A stretch of DNA of 64,000 nt from Pseudopedobacter sp044361595 (GTDB lineage Bacteria > Bacteroidota > Bacteroidia > Sphingobacteriales > Sphingobacteriaceae), in NCBI GenBank assembly GCA_044361595.1, contig JBIKIN010000017.1, forward strand, positions 1 through 64,000. Direction: 5' to 3'. Below are positions 25,781-34,824 of the stretch, in pieces; positions within the stretch are counted from its first letter, which is position 1, and each line of letters begins with the position of its first letter. The notes under the pieces were generated by a model that saw only the letters and a program-made list of their open reading frames with translations, was not told the DNA's origin and ran no database searches. The translations under genes and the position numbers were made by a program.

Positions 25781-28700
25781 TTAAAGTGTTATGTTTAAGC
25801 CTGCTGTTACTGTTCTAAATTTAGGATAAGCGGAAAGGTCAAACCCAGGTGTTAGCGCAGAGTTTCTTACTGAAACCTCGGGATCCATCCCTGAATAATT
25901 TGTCCATGTTAATACGTTTTGCGCAGATACGTACGTTCTAAGACCCTTAATTTTTACTTTACTTAATAATTTGCTTTCAAAGTTATAACCAAGAGAAACC
26001 GTTTTTAATCTTAAGTAAGACCCATCTTCAATTGTTCTTGAAGAATAAACTATTGGTCCTTGTTTATTTACAGCATAAAGTTCGTTAGTAGGGTTTTCCG
26101 GAGTCCATCTATTTGCAAATGATGCAAATTGGTTTAAATTACTTCTAGATTCTCCTCCCTCAAAAACGATTCTGTTGACGTTTAAGATGTCATTTCCATA
26201 TGACCATTGAAAGAAAATATTTAAATCGAAATTTTTGTAAGTAAAATTATTTGAAAATCCACCTGTATGTATCGGCACTGGATTCCCAATTATTGTTTGA
26301 TCATTTCCATCAACAACTCCATCTCCGTTAATATCTTTGAGTTTCATGGTGCCAGGGGTAATATTTGCCCTTGGCTGCCCGTTATTAGGAATGTTGGCTT
26401 TGAGCACATAATTTCCATTAGGTAATTTATCAAAATCCTCAAATTGATATACTCCGTCGAATTTATATCCATAATACTGTGCAATAGGACTGCCTGGTAT
26501 AGCAATATATGGCGCCACACTACCAAAATTACCCCACCCAACCGTTGTTAATAAGCTAGCTTGCCCTTCATTCAATTCTAAAACTTTATTTCTATTAAAT
26601 GAAATATTAAAGTTTGATGACCAGTTAAATTTAGAGGACTTGATGTTTACTGTGTTTAGCGTAAATTCAAATCCATCGTTAGATACTTTACCTATATTTT
26701 TTATACCTCTTAAGTATCCCTGTGATGGGGCAAGTGTTGCGTTTAATAGTAAATCACTTGTAACTTTTTTGTAATAGTCTGCTGTTAAAGAAACACGGGT
26801 TTTAAATATAGCTATATCAATACCAATGTCAAATTGTTCGGTTGTTTCCCATTTTAGCCCTGTATTTCCTAAGACATTTGGAACAACTCCTTGTAAAGGT
26901 GAATTATTTAGGCTATACCCAGATGTAGATCTAATTCCGTATCTAGATAAATATGCAAAATCATCCACTCTATTATTACCCGTTGAACCGTATCCTACTC
27001 TCAGTTTTGCATCATCAATAAAAGGAATTGACTTTAAAAATTTTTCTTCACTTATACGCCAAGCAGCAGATGCTGATGGAAAATACCCCCATTTACTACC
27101 ACTTCTAAACTTTGAAGTACCATCTGCCCTAAACGAAGCGGTAAGTAAATATTTTGACTTATAATTATAGGTTGTTCTACCCAAAAAAGAAGCTTGCGTA
27201 TTATAGGTAATTTCAGAATCACCTGATATTATTCTTCCTTCATCAATACCGCTAATTCCAAGTGACTCATTAGGTATTTGAACAGATGAATATCCGTTTG
27301 AAGTAAAATCATCTTTATATACAGAAAAACCACCAAGTACAGAAAAATTATGATTTTTTGTTTTTTTGCTATATGTTAAAGTGTTTTCATTAGAATAATT
27401 GGAAGCTAAACTATTCGAAACTGAACCATTTACCCCATTTATACTAAGTGGATTACCTGACTGTGTATTAGAATTAAAAAACTGTTTAAAATCTACTTGT
27501 CGAGAAGTAATGCCTCCAGTAGTACGAAAAGTCAGGTTAGGTAATATTTTGTAATCTAAGTACGCAGTAGATAAAACTGTATTCTCTAACCTTGGGTTAA
27601 ATGTATTTTGAACTGTTTTAAGTGGATTAAACCTAAAATCAGAAGCAGGGTTAATATCAGGATCAAGCCCAACGTCTATCAAATCTTCTTGATCATCAAT
27701 ATTACCACTAACCGGTCTAAATCCAAATGCGCTGTAAAGTAAAGTTAACGTAGAACTACTTTCTGCTTGTCCTGCTACTTTCCCAAATCTTTTAGTACTA
27801 GTGTAATTGAGCTGAACACCAGTTTTAATTTTTTTACTTAATGTTTGTTCTAGAGATATCTTTCCTTGAAGCCTATTAAAACCGCTGTTAATGATGATAC
27901 CATCTTGGTCTAAAAAAGATCCAGAAATACGATATTTAGTTTTATCCGTACCCCCACTTATTGATAATGAATGACTTTGGATAGGGTTAACTTTCATAAT
28001 TTCATCCTGCCAATCAATTCCCTTAATATCACGGTAAGATTCTAATGTTAATCCTGCGGGTTCATTAATATATCTTGGTCCATTTGCCCCAGGGCTTATT
28101 TCTAATTGCAACTTTACAAATTCATAGGGACTCAATAGTTCTTGTTTTTTTAAATTAGATTGAAGACCAAAAAAATTGTCATAAACAATTTTTGGTTCCC
28201 CTTTCTCTCCTTTTTTAGTTGTAATCATTATTACGCCATTTGCTCCTCTTGCACCGTAAATTGCAGTAGCTGACGCATCCTTCAAAACATCTATTGACTC
28301 AATGTCTTGAACATTTAAAATACTTGCTAATGAAGCCTCCATCGGAAAGCCGTCTACAACGTACAAGGGTGAATTGTTTTGAGTGACAGAATTGTTACCA
28401 CGAATAACAATATTTAAGTCTGCTCCAGGTTGACCATCTCTAGCTGATACATTTACTCCAGCAACTCGACCTGCTAATGCTTGATCAAACGAAGGAACTG
28501 GTGCCTTTTGTAAATCAGTCATAGCAACAGAGCCAATAGAACCTGTAAGATCACCCCTTTTAGAAGTACCGTAGCCAATAACTATTACTTCATTTAAGCC
28601 AGAAACTGATGGTTCTAGTTGGACATTGTAAACTTTGATTTTAGCTGTTAAAGAAACAGACTTGGTGGTAAAACCGAGAAATGAGAACTCAAGAGTTGTA

Positions 28701-28927
28701 TTTGAGGAAGCGTTTACTGAAATACTGTATTTTCCATCAATATCAGTTGAAGTTCCTCTAGGAGTTCCTTTAACTAACACTGACACACCAGGTAGCGGAT
28801 TTCCTAGCTCATCAATAACTTGACCAGTTATGGTGGTGCTTGAGTTGTTTTGAGCACTTGATATTGTAGCGGAGTAAATTAAACACATCAAAATGAATAA
28901 TTTGAGGATTGTAGTTTTTGTATTCAT
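25781..28927 (-). CDS. SusC-family TonB-dependent transporter (PUL 1)
   Basis: This 1048-residue outer-membrane protein has a signal peptide (about 1-25) and a carboxypeptidase-regulatory-like domain (TITGQVIDELGNPLPGVSVL). A TonB-box-like stretch (NEVIVIGYGTSKRGDLTG), a plug (LYVVDGFP, DATAIYGARGANGVI-type motif) and a large barrel ending in FRTVTAGLNITL follow. With SusD it imports oligosaccharides of the PUL 1 glycan. A candidate operator (site C) lies 184 bases upstream of the start codon. Confidence 0.95.
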   Translation of the reverse strand: MNTKTTILKLFILMCLIYSATISSAQNNSSTTITGQVIDELGNPLPGVSVLVKGTPRGTSTDIDGKYSISVNASSNTTLEFSFLGFTTKSVSLTAKIKVYNVQLEPSVSGLNEVIVIGYGTSKRGDLTGSIGSVAMTDLQKAPVPSFDQALAGRVAGVNVSARDGQPGADLNIVIRGNNSVTQNNSPLYVVDGFPMEASLASILNVQDIESIDVLKDASATAIYGARGANGVIMITTKKGEKGEPKIVYDNFFGLQSNLKKQELLSPYEFVKLQLEISPGANGPRYINEPAGLTLESYRDIKGIDWQDEIMKVNPIQSHSLSISGGTDKTKYRISGSFLDQDGIIINSGFNRLQGKISLEQTLSKKIKTGVQLNYTSTKRFGKVAGQAESSSTLTLLYSAFGFRPVSGNIDDQEDLIDVGLDPDINPASDFRFNPLKTVQNTFNPRLENTVLSTAYLDYKILPNLTFRTTGGITSRQVDFKQFFNSNTQSGNPLSINGVNGSVSNSLASNYSNENTLTYSKKTKNHNFSVLGGFSVYKDDFTSNGYSSVQIPNESLGISGIDEGRIISGDSEITYNTQASFLGRTTYNYKSKYLLTASFRADGTSKFRSGSKWGYFPSASAAWRISEEKFLKSIPFIDDAKLRVGYGSTGNNRVDDFAYLSRYGIRSTSGYSLNNSPLQGVVPNVLGNTGLKWETTEQFDIGIDIAIFKTRVSLTADYYKKVTSDLLLNATLAPSQGYLRGIKNIGKVSNDGFEFTLNTVNIKSSKFNWSSNFNISFNRNKVLELNEGQASLLTTVGWGNFGSVAPYIAIPGSPIAQYYGYKFDGVYQFEDFDKLPNGNYVLKANIPNNGQPRANITPGTMKLKDINGDGVVDGNDQTIIGNPVPIHTGGFSNNFTYKNFDLNIFFQWSYGNDILNVNRIVFEGGESRSNLNQFASFANRWTPENPTNELYAVNKQGPIVYSSRTIEDGSYLRLKTVSLGYNFESKLLSKVKIKGLRTYVSAQNVLTWTNYSGMDPEVSVRNSALTPGFDLSAYPKFRTVTAGLNITL

Positions 28928-29240
28928 ATTTTAGTTAGTTATAATTGGTTGTCAAAAATTGGTAATGGACACTTTAGTTCAAATTTTATAAATTTTGATT
29001 TTGACAAAGTGTTTTGGCGCATTTAATCCCCAGTTTGATTTATTAATTAAAAAACTAATTAATATTCAAAACGCTTTTTACAAAAGAGAACTAATAAAAT
29101 TTATTTTAATCTGGTTTGGTTTGGTCTAATTATAAGGCTAAACTAAATAAAAAATTTATATTTCCAAATTAAATTGAATTTTAAATATTTTGATTCTATA
29201 TTTTCTAGATAATCATAGAATAATTTATTGCCTACTTGGC
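28928..29240. other. Leader region of susC (PUL 1)
   Basis: This gene-free stretch of about 310 bases is very AT-rich. It carries operator-like site C and otherwise no recognisable gene. The long distance from site C to the susC start suggests a long 5' leader. Confidence 0.5.
29112..29133 (-). promoter_or_regulatory. Candidate operator, site C (upstream of susC)
   Basis: The plus-strand sequence TGGTTTGGTTTGGTCTAATT aligns with site E (TGGTTTGGTCTGGTCTGATA), with only a few differences. It shares the TTTGG spacing of sites A and D. Confidence 0.6.
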
Positions 29241-29565
29241 TTACAGCTTGAACACTCTAATTCTATTACTACCACCGTTGTAGAAATTATGACTACCATT
29301 AAATGTTGCTCCCTTAAAACTAATATCCTCGCTAATTTGGGCTTCACTTAGTGTTACATTATTACTATTGATTAGGATTTGAAGGGTAGTAGTGTATGTT
29401 ACCGTATCTAATGGAAATTCCGCATTTACTAATTTTAATTGTCTTGTAGATTGGTTATAAAAAACTTTATAATTATTATTTGTTAATTCAAACTGTTGAG
29501 CGTTTAGCTTAAAAAAATAACAATAACGAGTAAATTAAACGGAGCTTTAGTTTTAACTTATTCAT
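29241..29565 (-). pseudogene. Small secreted protein gene broken by a 1-base frameshift
   Basis: From the ATG at 29565 the minus strand reads MNKLKLKLRLIYSLLLFF and then meets a stop within a run of seven Ts (29511-29517). Removing one T gives a continuous frame, FFKLNAQQFELTNNN and onward, ending in NGGSNRIRVFKL at 29241. This would be a protein of about 107 residues with a signal peptide cleaved at Ala-Gln. The frame after the run has no internal stop over about 90 codons, so decay is recent, or the shift is a sequencing error or a phase-variable tract. I do not recognise the mature protein. It lies before susC, with operator-like site D 14 bases upstream. Confidence 0.6.
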
Positions 29566-29579
29566 AAAAGCGATATAAT

Positions 29580-29601
29580 TAGTTTGGCCTGGTTTGGTAT
29601 A
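29580..29601 (-). promoter_or_regulatory. Candidate operator, site D (upstream of small secreted gene)
   Basis: The plus-strand sequence TAGTTTGGCCTGGTTTGGTA is a close match to the four-copy consensus. It ends 14 bases before the start codon at 29565, the same gap as for site A. Confidence 0.6.
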
Positions 29602-30206
29602 AATCATAATTATTTTCGATACTTCAAAATAATTTTTGTTTTCTTTAAAAAATGGTTCGATTGGTAGAAAAAAGAATCTTTTGTTTGATTTATTTAATTA
29701 AACGAGCCTTTTAGGAACTATTGTGAGGTATTATGTGTTCGTTTTTTTAAATTTTACTTGCAGGATTTCAATATAAAAAAAAACAGAATTTCAAAATTCT
29801 TTTTATACAATAAATAAGCAAAAGGAAAATCTACTAAAATTATTGTCTATAAAAAATCTAATGTTAATGCTTTCAAACGTAGTGGTTTTTAGTTTGATTT
29901 ATTATTAATCTAAATTAAGGAAAACACTAAATTTGGGATTTAAGGCTTATTTTAGTTATTTATACAGTAATTATTACTATCAATATTTGGGTGAACTCAA
30001 TCTTTAAGGACAGGGTAGATTAAATTTTATTGATAAGTTTTAATTTTTTGCTATTCTCTTAATGAATTATTAGTTTTTTGTATCTAAAAAAATATTAAGA
30101 AAATCTTTAAGAAGTTTTTTAAATTTTGGAAAAAGTTAAGTTCATAATTTTTCTCTCAACGTCGTGTTGTATTTTAATATATTTGTCTTAAATAAATATA
30201 ATTAAG
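29602..30206. other. Divergent regulatory region before the GntR-type gene
   Basis: These 605 bases separate minus-strand PUL 1 from the plus-strand regulator. They are rich in A and T runs. No reading frame, RNA gene or further full copy of the operator motif was recognised. Confidence 0.5.
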
Positions 30207-31232
30207 TTGGAATCAAAATTAGAAACCATAATACCAATTTCAAGTTTCAATCATCGCAAGAAATATATGCAACTTGTCGAATATATAAACAATCAAATTG
30301 AAACAGAAGTTCTGAAAATTAATGATAGACTTCCTTCTCTAAATCAGCTTAATAAGCAGTTAAATATGAGTAAGGAAACTATACTCAAAGGGTTAACATA
30401 CCTCTCTGAGAAGGGAATTATTGAATCTGAGTATAGAAAGGGTTATTATGTAAAGAAAAAAAATCAGTATCAACAATATCGTATTTGTATGGTATTAGAT
30501 AAAATGAATATTTTAAGAGATAGAATTTATCAATCTTTTGTTGAAACAATACATGATTTTGGGGAGGTAGATGTATACTTTCATCATCATAATTTTAAAG
30601 TTTTTGAAAAACTTATTGATGAAAACCTAAATAATTATACTCATTTTGTAATCACAACCTTTTTTAAAGAAAACACTTTAGAAATTCTTAATAGAATTCC
30701 CGCTGGCAAAAGGATAATCTTAGATTTTAATGAAGTTCAGCTTGAAGGCGATTACACTTGTATTTATCAAGACTATCAATCTGATATTGAAGAATGCTTG
30801 ACCGAATTGCTGCCTCAATTAAAAAAGTATAGCCGTCTAGTATTAGTATCTCCAAAGGAGGCATTTCATGCTAAATCAGTCATCTCTGGTTTTGAAAATT
30901 TCGTTCATAAATTCGAAAAAAACTACACCATAATAAGCCAAATTGATGGCTTTAATGTATCACAAGGAGATGCATTTGTTACATTTAGTAAGTATGATCA
31001 AGATGATGTAGCAATTATAAAATTGGCACATGAAAAAAGCTGGAAATTAGGGAAAGATATAGGTCTTTTATCTTATAATGACACAGCAGTTAAAGAAGTA
31101 CTTGAAAAAGGAATAACAGTAATTAGTACAGATTTTAATATGATGGGTGAAGAAGCTGCTCTTTCAATTTTAAATAGAGAGATAGTAAAAATAAGAGATA
31201 AAGCCAAAATTATTCTAAGGAAATCGCTTTAG
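30207..31232 (+). CDS. GntR-family regulator with LacI-type sensor domain
   Basis: This 341-residue transcription factor has an N-terminal GntR winged helix (YMQLVEYINNQIETEVLKIN, then DRLPSLNQLNKQLNMSKETI and the wing YRKGYYVKK). A periplasmic-binding-protein-like sensor follows (about 85-335; FVTFSKYDQDDVAIIK, IGLLSYNDTAVKEV). The start is a TTG at 30207. An internal ATG at 30267 would cut into the first DNA-binding helix, so TTG is preferred. It is divergent from PUL 1 and convergent with the MFS gene. It probably senses a sugar from the PUL 1 glycan and acts at the TGGT-rich sites nearby. Confidence 0.85.
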   Translation: MESKLETIIPISSFNHRKKYMQLVEYINNQIETEVLKINDRLPSLNQLNKQLNMSKETILKGLTYLSEKGIIESEYRKGYYVKKKNQYQQYRICMVLDKMNILRDRIYQSFVETIHDFGEVDVYFHHHNFKVFEKLIDENLNNYTHFVITTFFKENTLEILNRIPAGKRIILDFNEVQLEGDYTCIYQDYQSDIEECLTELLPQLKKYSRLVLVSPKEAFHAKSVISGFENFVHKFEKNYTIISQIDGFNVSQGDAFVTFSKYDQDDVAIIKLAHEKSWKLGKDIGLLSYNDTAVKEVLEKGITVISTDFNMMGEEAALSILNREIVKIRDKAKIILRKSL

Positions 31233-31297
31233 GTAAGGCTTTCCTTTATAATGATATTTTTACCATAAATTAACTGTAATTTATTTTATAGAATTTA

Positions 31298-32680
31298 CTA
31301 CCTGGTTGATAACTTATTTACCTTACCTAATTTTAAAATTAACCACGCTATAGGGTGTAAGAATGCCATTATTATGAACCATTGTAAATACCCATGCCCC
31401 TGAACTAAAGACAATACAGGGTCAAATATAGCATGTAAGCCCTTATCTAAAAACCCTGCTGCTTTAGAATTATCTTTCGTTACCATTGATGCAACAAGCA
31501 TATTCATGATTATACCCCCTATAGTGCTACCGGCGGCAACCACACTAAACACAGTTCCAAGAGAATGTTTTGGAACAACATCCACCACTAATGCACTTAT
31601 ATTAGTAAGCCATGCTAATGAGGCAAGCACTGTGAAAAATGTTAATACTAAAGAAATATTTAAGTCTGTTACACTAGCAATAAAAGGGGATAGTGGCATT
31701 AAAAATGCACAGCCTAACATAACCCACATCCTGCTATTTGAAGGCTCATTACCTTTTTTTATTAAAAAGCCAGAAATTAATCCTCCAAGTAAACTTCCAA
31801 TCCCAGCTGCGGCATATATTATCCATGTAATTTTTAAAGCTTCCTGACTTAATCCTCTGTCCGCATTTAAATACTTAGGAAACCAAAATTGATAAAAATA
31901 CCATACAGGGTCTGTAATTAATCTACCTACTAAAAGCAACCATGTTCCTTTGAACATCAATACTTTTTTCCATGTCCAAGAGTTACTAGCTTGTAAGTCC
32001 TCTGAATTTTCTTTTGATTCTGATACTTTTAACATATTTAATTCCGATGATGAAATTAACTTACTTTTTTCTGGCTTTCTATAGATTAAAGCCCAAGGAA
32101 TTAACCAAATTAACCCTGCGAGTCCAGTTACAATAAATGCAACCTTCCATCCAGTGCCTTGTCCAAGAAGATCTTGAACAAATGGCATTGTTTCAGTATA
32201 GGTATGGGTAGCTAACGGTATAACAATATAGGGTGCCATAGTTGCTCCAATTGTGGCGCCCATTGTATACAATCCAATTGCTACTCCTCTTTCTTTGGCA
32301 GGAAACCATTCTGATACGGCTTTACTAGCAGCTGGCCAGATGCCTGCTTCGCCTAAGCCCAACATAAATCTATACAATCCTAACGATGTAACTCCTTTTG
32401 CGGCAGCAGTTAACATATTTGCTATAGACCACCAGGCTACGAAAATTATCATTCCTTTTCTTGTTCCAAGTTTATCTGCAATGCGGCCAGATATTAAGTA
32501 TGCAATAGTGTATGCAATTAGAAATATGTTAATGATATTAGCATAATCATTATCATCCATTTTTAAATCAAATTGAATAGTGGGGGCTAAAGCTGATAGA
32601 GTTTGTCTGTCAACATAATTTAATACAGCTGCTAAAAATAGTAAAACTACTATCCACCATCTCATTCCAACTATCTTCAT
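31298..32680 (-). CDS. MFS transporter, ACS family (hexuronate type)
   Basis: This 460-residue inner-membrane protein has about 12 hydrophobic segments. MRWWIVVLLFLAAVLNYVDR is the typical start of ExuT/GudP-like anion:cation symporters. GRIADKLGTRKG is the loop 2-3 signature and GLGEAGIWPAASKAVSEWFP the helix 4 motif. It probably brings a uronate or related sugar acid into the cytoplasm, which points to an acidic glycan as PUL 1 substrate. A candidate operator (site E) lies 120 bases upstream. Confidence 0.87.
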   Translation of the reverse strand: MKIVGMRWWIVVLLFLAAVLNYVDRQTLSALAPTIQFDLKMDDNDYANIINIFLIAYTIAYLISGRIADKLGTRKGMIIFVAWWSIANMLTAAAKGVTSLGLYRFMLGLGEAGIWPAASKAVSEWFPAKERGVAIGLYTMGATIGATMAPYIVIPLATHTYTETMPFVQDLLGQGTGWKVAFIVTGLAGLIWLIPWALIYRKPEKSKLISSSELNMLKVSESKENSEDLQASNSWTWKKVLMFKGTWLLLVGRLITDPVWYFYQFWFPKYLNADRGLSQEALKITWIIYAAAGIGSLLGGLISGFLIKKGNEPSNSRMWVMLGCAFLMPLSPFIASVTDLNISLVLTFFTVLASLAWLTNISALVVDVVPKHSLGTVFSVVAAGSTIGGIIMNMLVASMVTKDNSKAAGFLDKGLHAIFDPVLSLVQGHGYLQWFIIMAFLHPIAWLILKLGKVNKLSTR

Positions 32681-32800
32681 AATTATCTAATAAAATTGTT
32701 TAGTTTAATATTTCGATGTTTTTAATCAGTGCAAGATTGTATTCAATTTGTCTAATTTTACTATTATTAGGTGAATTAATAAGAATTAAATTAAAATAAT

Positions 32801-32822
32801 TGGTTTGGTCTGGTCTGATATT
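32801..32822 (-). promoter_or_regulatory. Candidate operator, site E (upstream of MFS transporter)
   Basis: The plus-strand sequence TGGTTTGGTCTGGTCTGATA is the most regular copy of the motif, with TGGT repeated every 5-6 bases. Its presence here ties the transporter to PUL 1 control. Confidence 0.6.
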
Positions 32823-33007
32823 CAAACTTAATTATTTAATCTTTAAAACAAAATTTTTTAAATAATTTTTGTTGTCATTTATTTTATAAATTGATAAAAC
32901 GAAAATTAAAAAATTTCTCTTTTTATTTAAAAGGTTAAAATTATTCGAACTATTTAATGCATTTAAAACTCACACGATTAATTTTTTTAAAAAAATAATG
33001 ACAAAAA

Positions 33008-33040
33008 AAATCTGTGTATTAATCACTAATACACAGATTT
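33008..33040 (-). terminator. Intrinsic terminator of the mla operon
   Basis: A 14-bp perfect stem (33008-33021 with 33027-33040) with a 5-base loop is followed in the minus direction by a run of eight Ts. It lies about 40 bases after the mlaD stop codon. Confidence 0.85.
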
Positions 33041-33079
33041 ATAACTTTTTAAGGATTAATTATTTTCTTAATTTCCTGC

Positions 33080-34045
33080 TTACTCCTTTTCTTTTTTCTT
33101 AAAAAAACCTCTTAATAGAAAATTATGCTGTAAAGCTTCTAGATTTTCATCTAGTTTCTTGCTGCTACTTTCTAAATTTTTGATGGTAACTTTTACTTGT
33201 TCTGCTGCAGCTTGGTCGTTTAATAAAACCCCAATTGCATTATCATTATTGTTTAGCTTCTTAGATGCTGCGTTTAAATTTTCGGTTAAAATTGCGGCAG
33301 ATTTAGCAGTCTTTTGCAACTCGGTAATAGAAGCTTGTAGTCTGTTAAATACAACAGTATCAGTTAACATTTTATCTGCTAAACCACCTTTAGTATTTAA
33401 CTTGTCGCTAAACTGATTTAAATCGGCAATCATTTTATTAGCCTCGGCAGTAGATGTTTGTAGATTTGCCACTATACTTTTAAAATTTTTAGCTATTTCT
33501 TCATCGGTTAACAAAGCACCTACTGTCCCTTTTCCCTCTACTAAGTTTTTGGATAATAATTTAAAATCGGATGTTATCTCTACTAAATTTTTATTGTTAA
33601 CCTGAACGGTTTTCATAATATCATCTGTAGAAAGTGCAGAATTTACCACAATTTGGTCTCCATCTTCTATAAAAGGATATTTTGGTGTACCGCCATCAAT
33701 AACTATAATTTTATTTCCAATTAAACCATCAGAACTAATACTTGCTTTTGCGTTTTTATGGATATATTGGTGTGCAGCCTCTTCTATGCTTAAAGATACT
33801 TGAACTTGCGAAGTGCCGTAAAATTGAATTTTTTTAATGGTTCCTATCTTTACACCGCTAAACCACACATTGTTTCCAACTTTTAATCCTTGTATATCAT
33901 CAAAAACAACATTGATGTTAAAACTTTTTACAAATGTTTTCTTTTGACCGCCTAAAGTAAAAACGCCTAGTAAGAAAATTAATAGTCCTATAAATAAAAA
34001 TATTCCTACTATTATTGCCTTTTTATTGTCTGTTTTTTGGCTCAT
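33080..34045 (-). CDS. mlaD: MlaD-family substrate-binding protein (MCE domain)
   Basis: This 321-residue protein has one N-terminal membrane helix (IIVGIFLFIGLLIFLLGVFT) and an MCE domain (about 38-120; VVFDDIQGLKVGNNVWFSGV, IGTIKKI). A long coiled-coil tail with repeated LN/KLN segments follows. It is the periplasmic lipid-binding part of an Mla-type ABC system and is co-transcribed with the ATPase and permease genes just upstream (5-base gap to mlaF). Confidence 0.88.
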   Translation of the reverse strand: MSQKTDNKKAIIVGIFLFIGLLIFLLGVFTLGGQKKTFVKSFNINVVFDDIQGLKVGNNVWFSGVKIGTIKKIQFYGTSQVQVSLSIEEAAHQYIHKNAKASISSDGLIGNKIIVIDGGTPKYPFIEDGDQIVVNSALSTDDIMKTVQVNNKNLVEITSDFKLLSKNLVEGKGTVGALLTDEEIAKNFKSIVANLQTSTAEANKMIADLNQFSDKLNTKGGLADKMLTDTVVFNRLQASITELQKTAKSAAILTENLNAASKKLNNNDNAIGVLLNDQAAAEQVKVTIKNLESSSKKLDENLEALQHNFLLRGFFKKKEKE

Positions 34046-34050
34046 TTTTT

Positions 34051-34821
34051 TTATTGAATAAAATTATAATCGTAAAATGGAGTAACTCTCTCGTCTTTGG
34101 TATCAAACACTTCGTTAAAAGTGCCAATTCTTTCAAATTTACCATCTAAGAGCATTGCAATTCTATTACCAACTGCTTTTGTACAAGCTAAATCATGAGT
34201 AATAATAATTGAACTTGTTTTATATCTTTCTTGTACTTGGTTAATTAATGTGTTAATTTCTTCGCAGGTAATAGGGTCTAAACCAGCTGTTGGTTCATCG
34301 TACAACATAATTTCTGGCTGTAAAATTAGGGTGCGGGCTATACCAATTCTTTTCTTTTGTCCGCCAGATAATTCTGATGGCATTTGATTAATGGTTTGTA
34401 TTAAACCAACATCATCTAGAACAGAGTGTACGGCTTTTTCTATTTCTGCTTTAGTTAATTTCTTTTTATTTCTGATTAAAGGAAACGCTAGATTTTCTTT
34501 AATTGTCATACTATCATACAGGGCACTATTTTGAAAAGAAAACCCAATGTTTAGTCTTAAAGCCAAAAGCTCCTTATCAGATAGTTGACTAACCTCTTTA
34601 CCTAGTACATTTACTGAGCCACTATCTTGGGTTAATAATCCAGATATTATTTTGATTAAAACAGATTTACCAGTCCCAGATCTTCCTAAAACCACTAAAT
34701 TTTCGCCCCTAAATAATTCTAACGATGCGTTTTTTAGAACATGATAATCGCCAAAAGACTTATTTACTCCTGCTATTGTTATTACTTTTTCTCTTGAGGT
34801 TGTTATACTTTTTTGTTCCAT
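34051..34821 (-). CDS. mlaF: MlaF-family ABC transporter ATPase
   Basis: This 256-residue ATPase has Walker A GRSGTGKS, signature motif LSGGQKKRIGIART, Walker B ILQPEIMLYDEPTAGLDP and the switch His in IIITHDL. It energises lipid movement by the MlaE-type permease encoded 3 bases upstream. The ATG at 34821 fits the family N-terminus. Confidence 0.92.
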   Translation of the reverse strand: MEQKSITTSREKVITIAGVNKSFGDYHVLKNASLELFRGENLVVLGRSGTGKSVLIKIISGLLTQDSGSVNVLGKEVSQLSDKELLALRLNIGFSFQNSALYDSMTIKENLAFPLIRNKKKLTKAEIEKAVHSVLDDVGLIQTINQMPSELSGGQKKRIGIARTLILQPEIMLYDEPTAGLDPITCEEINTLINQVQERYKTSSIIITHDLACTKAVGNRIAMLLDGKFERIGTFNEVFDTKDERVTPFYDYNFIQ

Positions 34822-34824
34822 TAA

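Larger units (their letters stand above)
32681..33079. other. Gene-free stretch between MFS gene and mla operon
   Basis: These 399 AT-rich bases hold operator-like site E (upstream of the MFS gene) and the strong terminator hairpin of the mla operon. No further gene is seen. Confidence 0.6.

Noticed and set aside
26826..27164. A 112-codon plus-strand open frame within susC of PUL 1
   Set aside because: It is a shadow of a well-supported SusC barrel region, with low-complexity hydrophobic translation and no family match.
31266..31283. AT-only 7-bp hairpin between the regulator and MFS genes
   Set aside because: The stem is too short and weak to call a terminator in such AT-rich DNA.
31506..31847. 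A 113-codon plus-strand open frame inside the MFS gene
   Set aside because: It is antisense to membrane helices, which commonly give such mirror frames.
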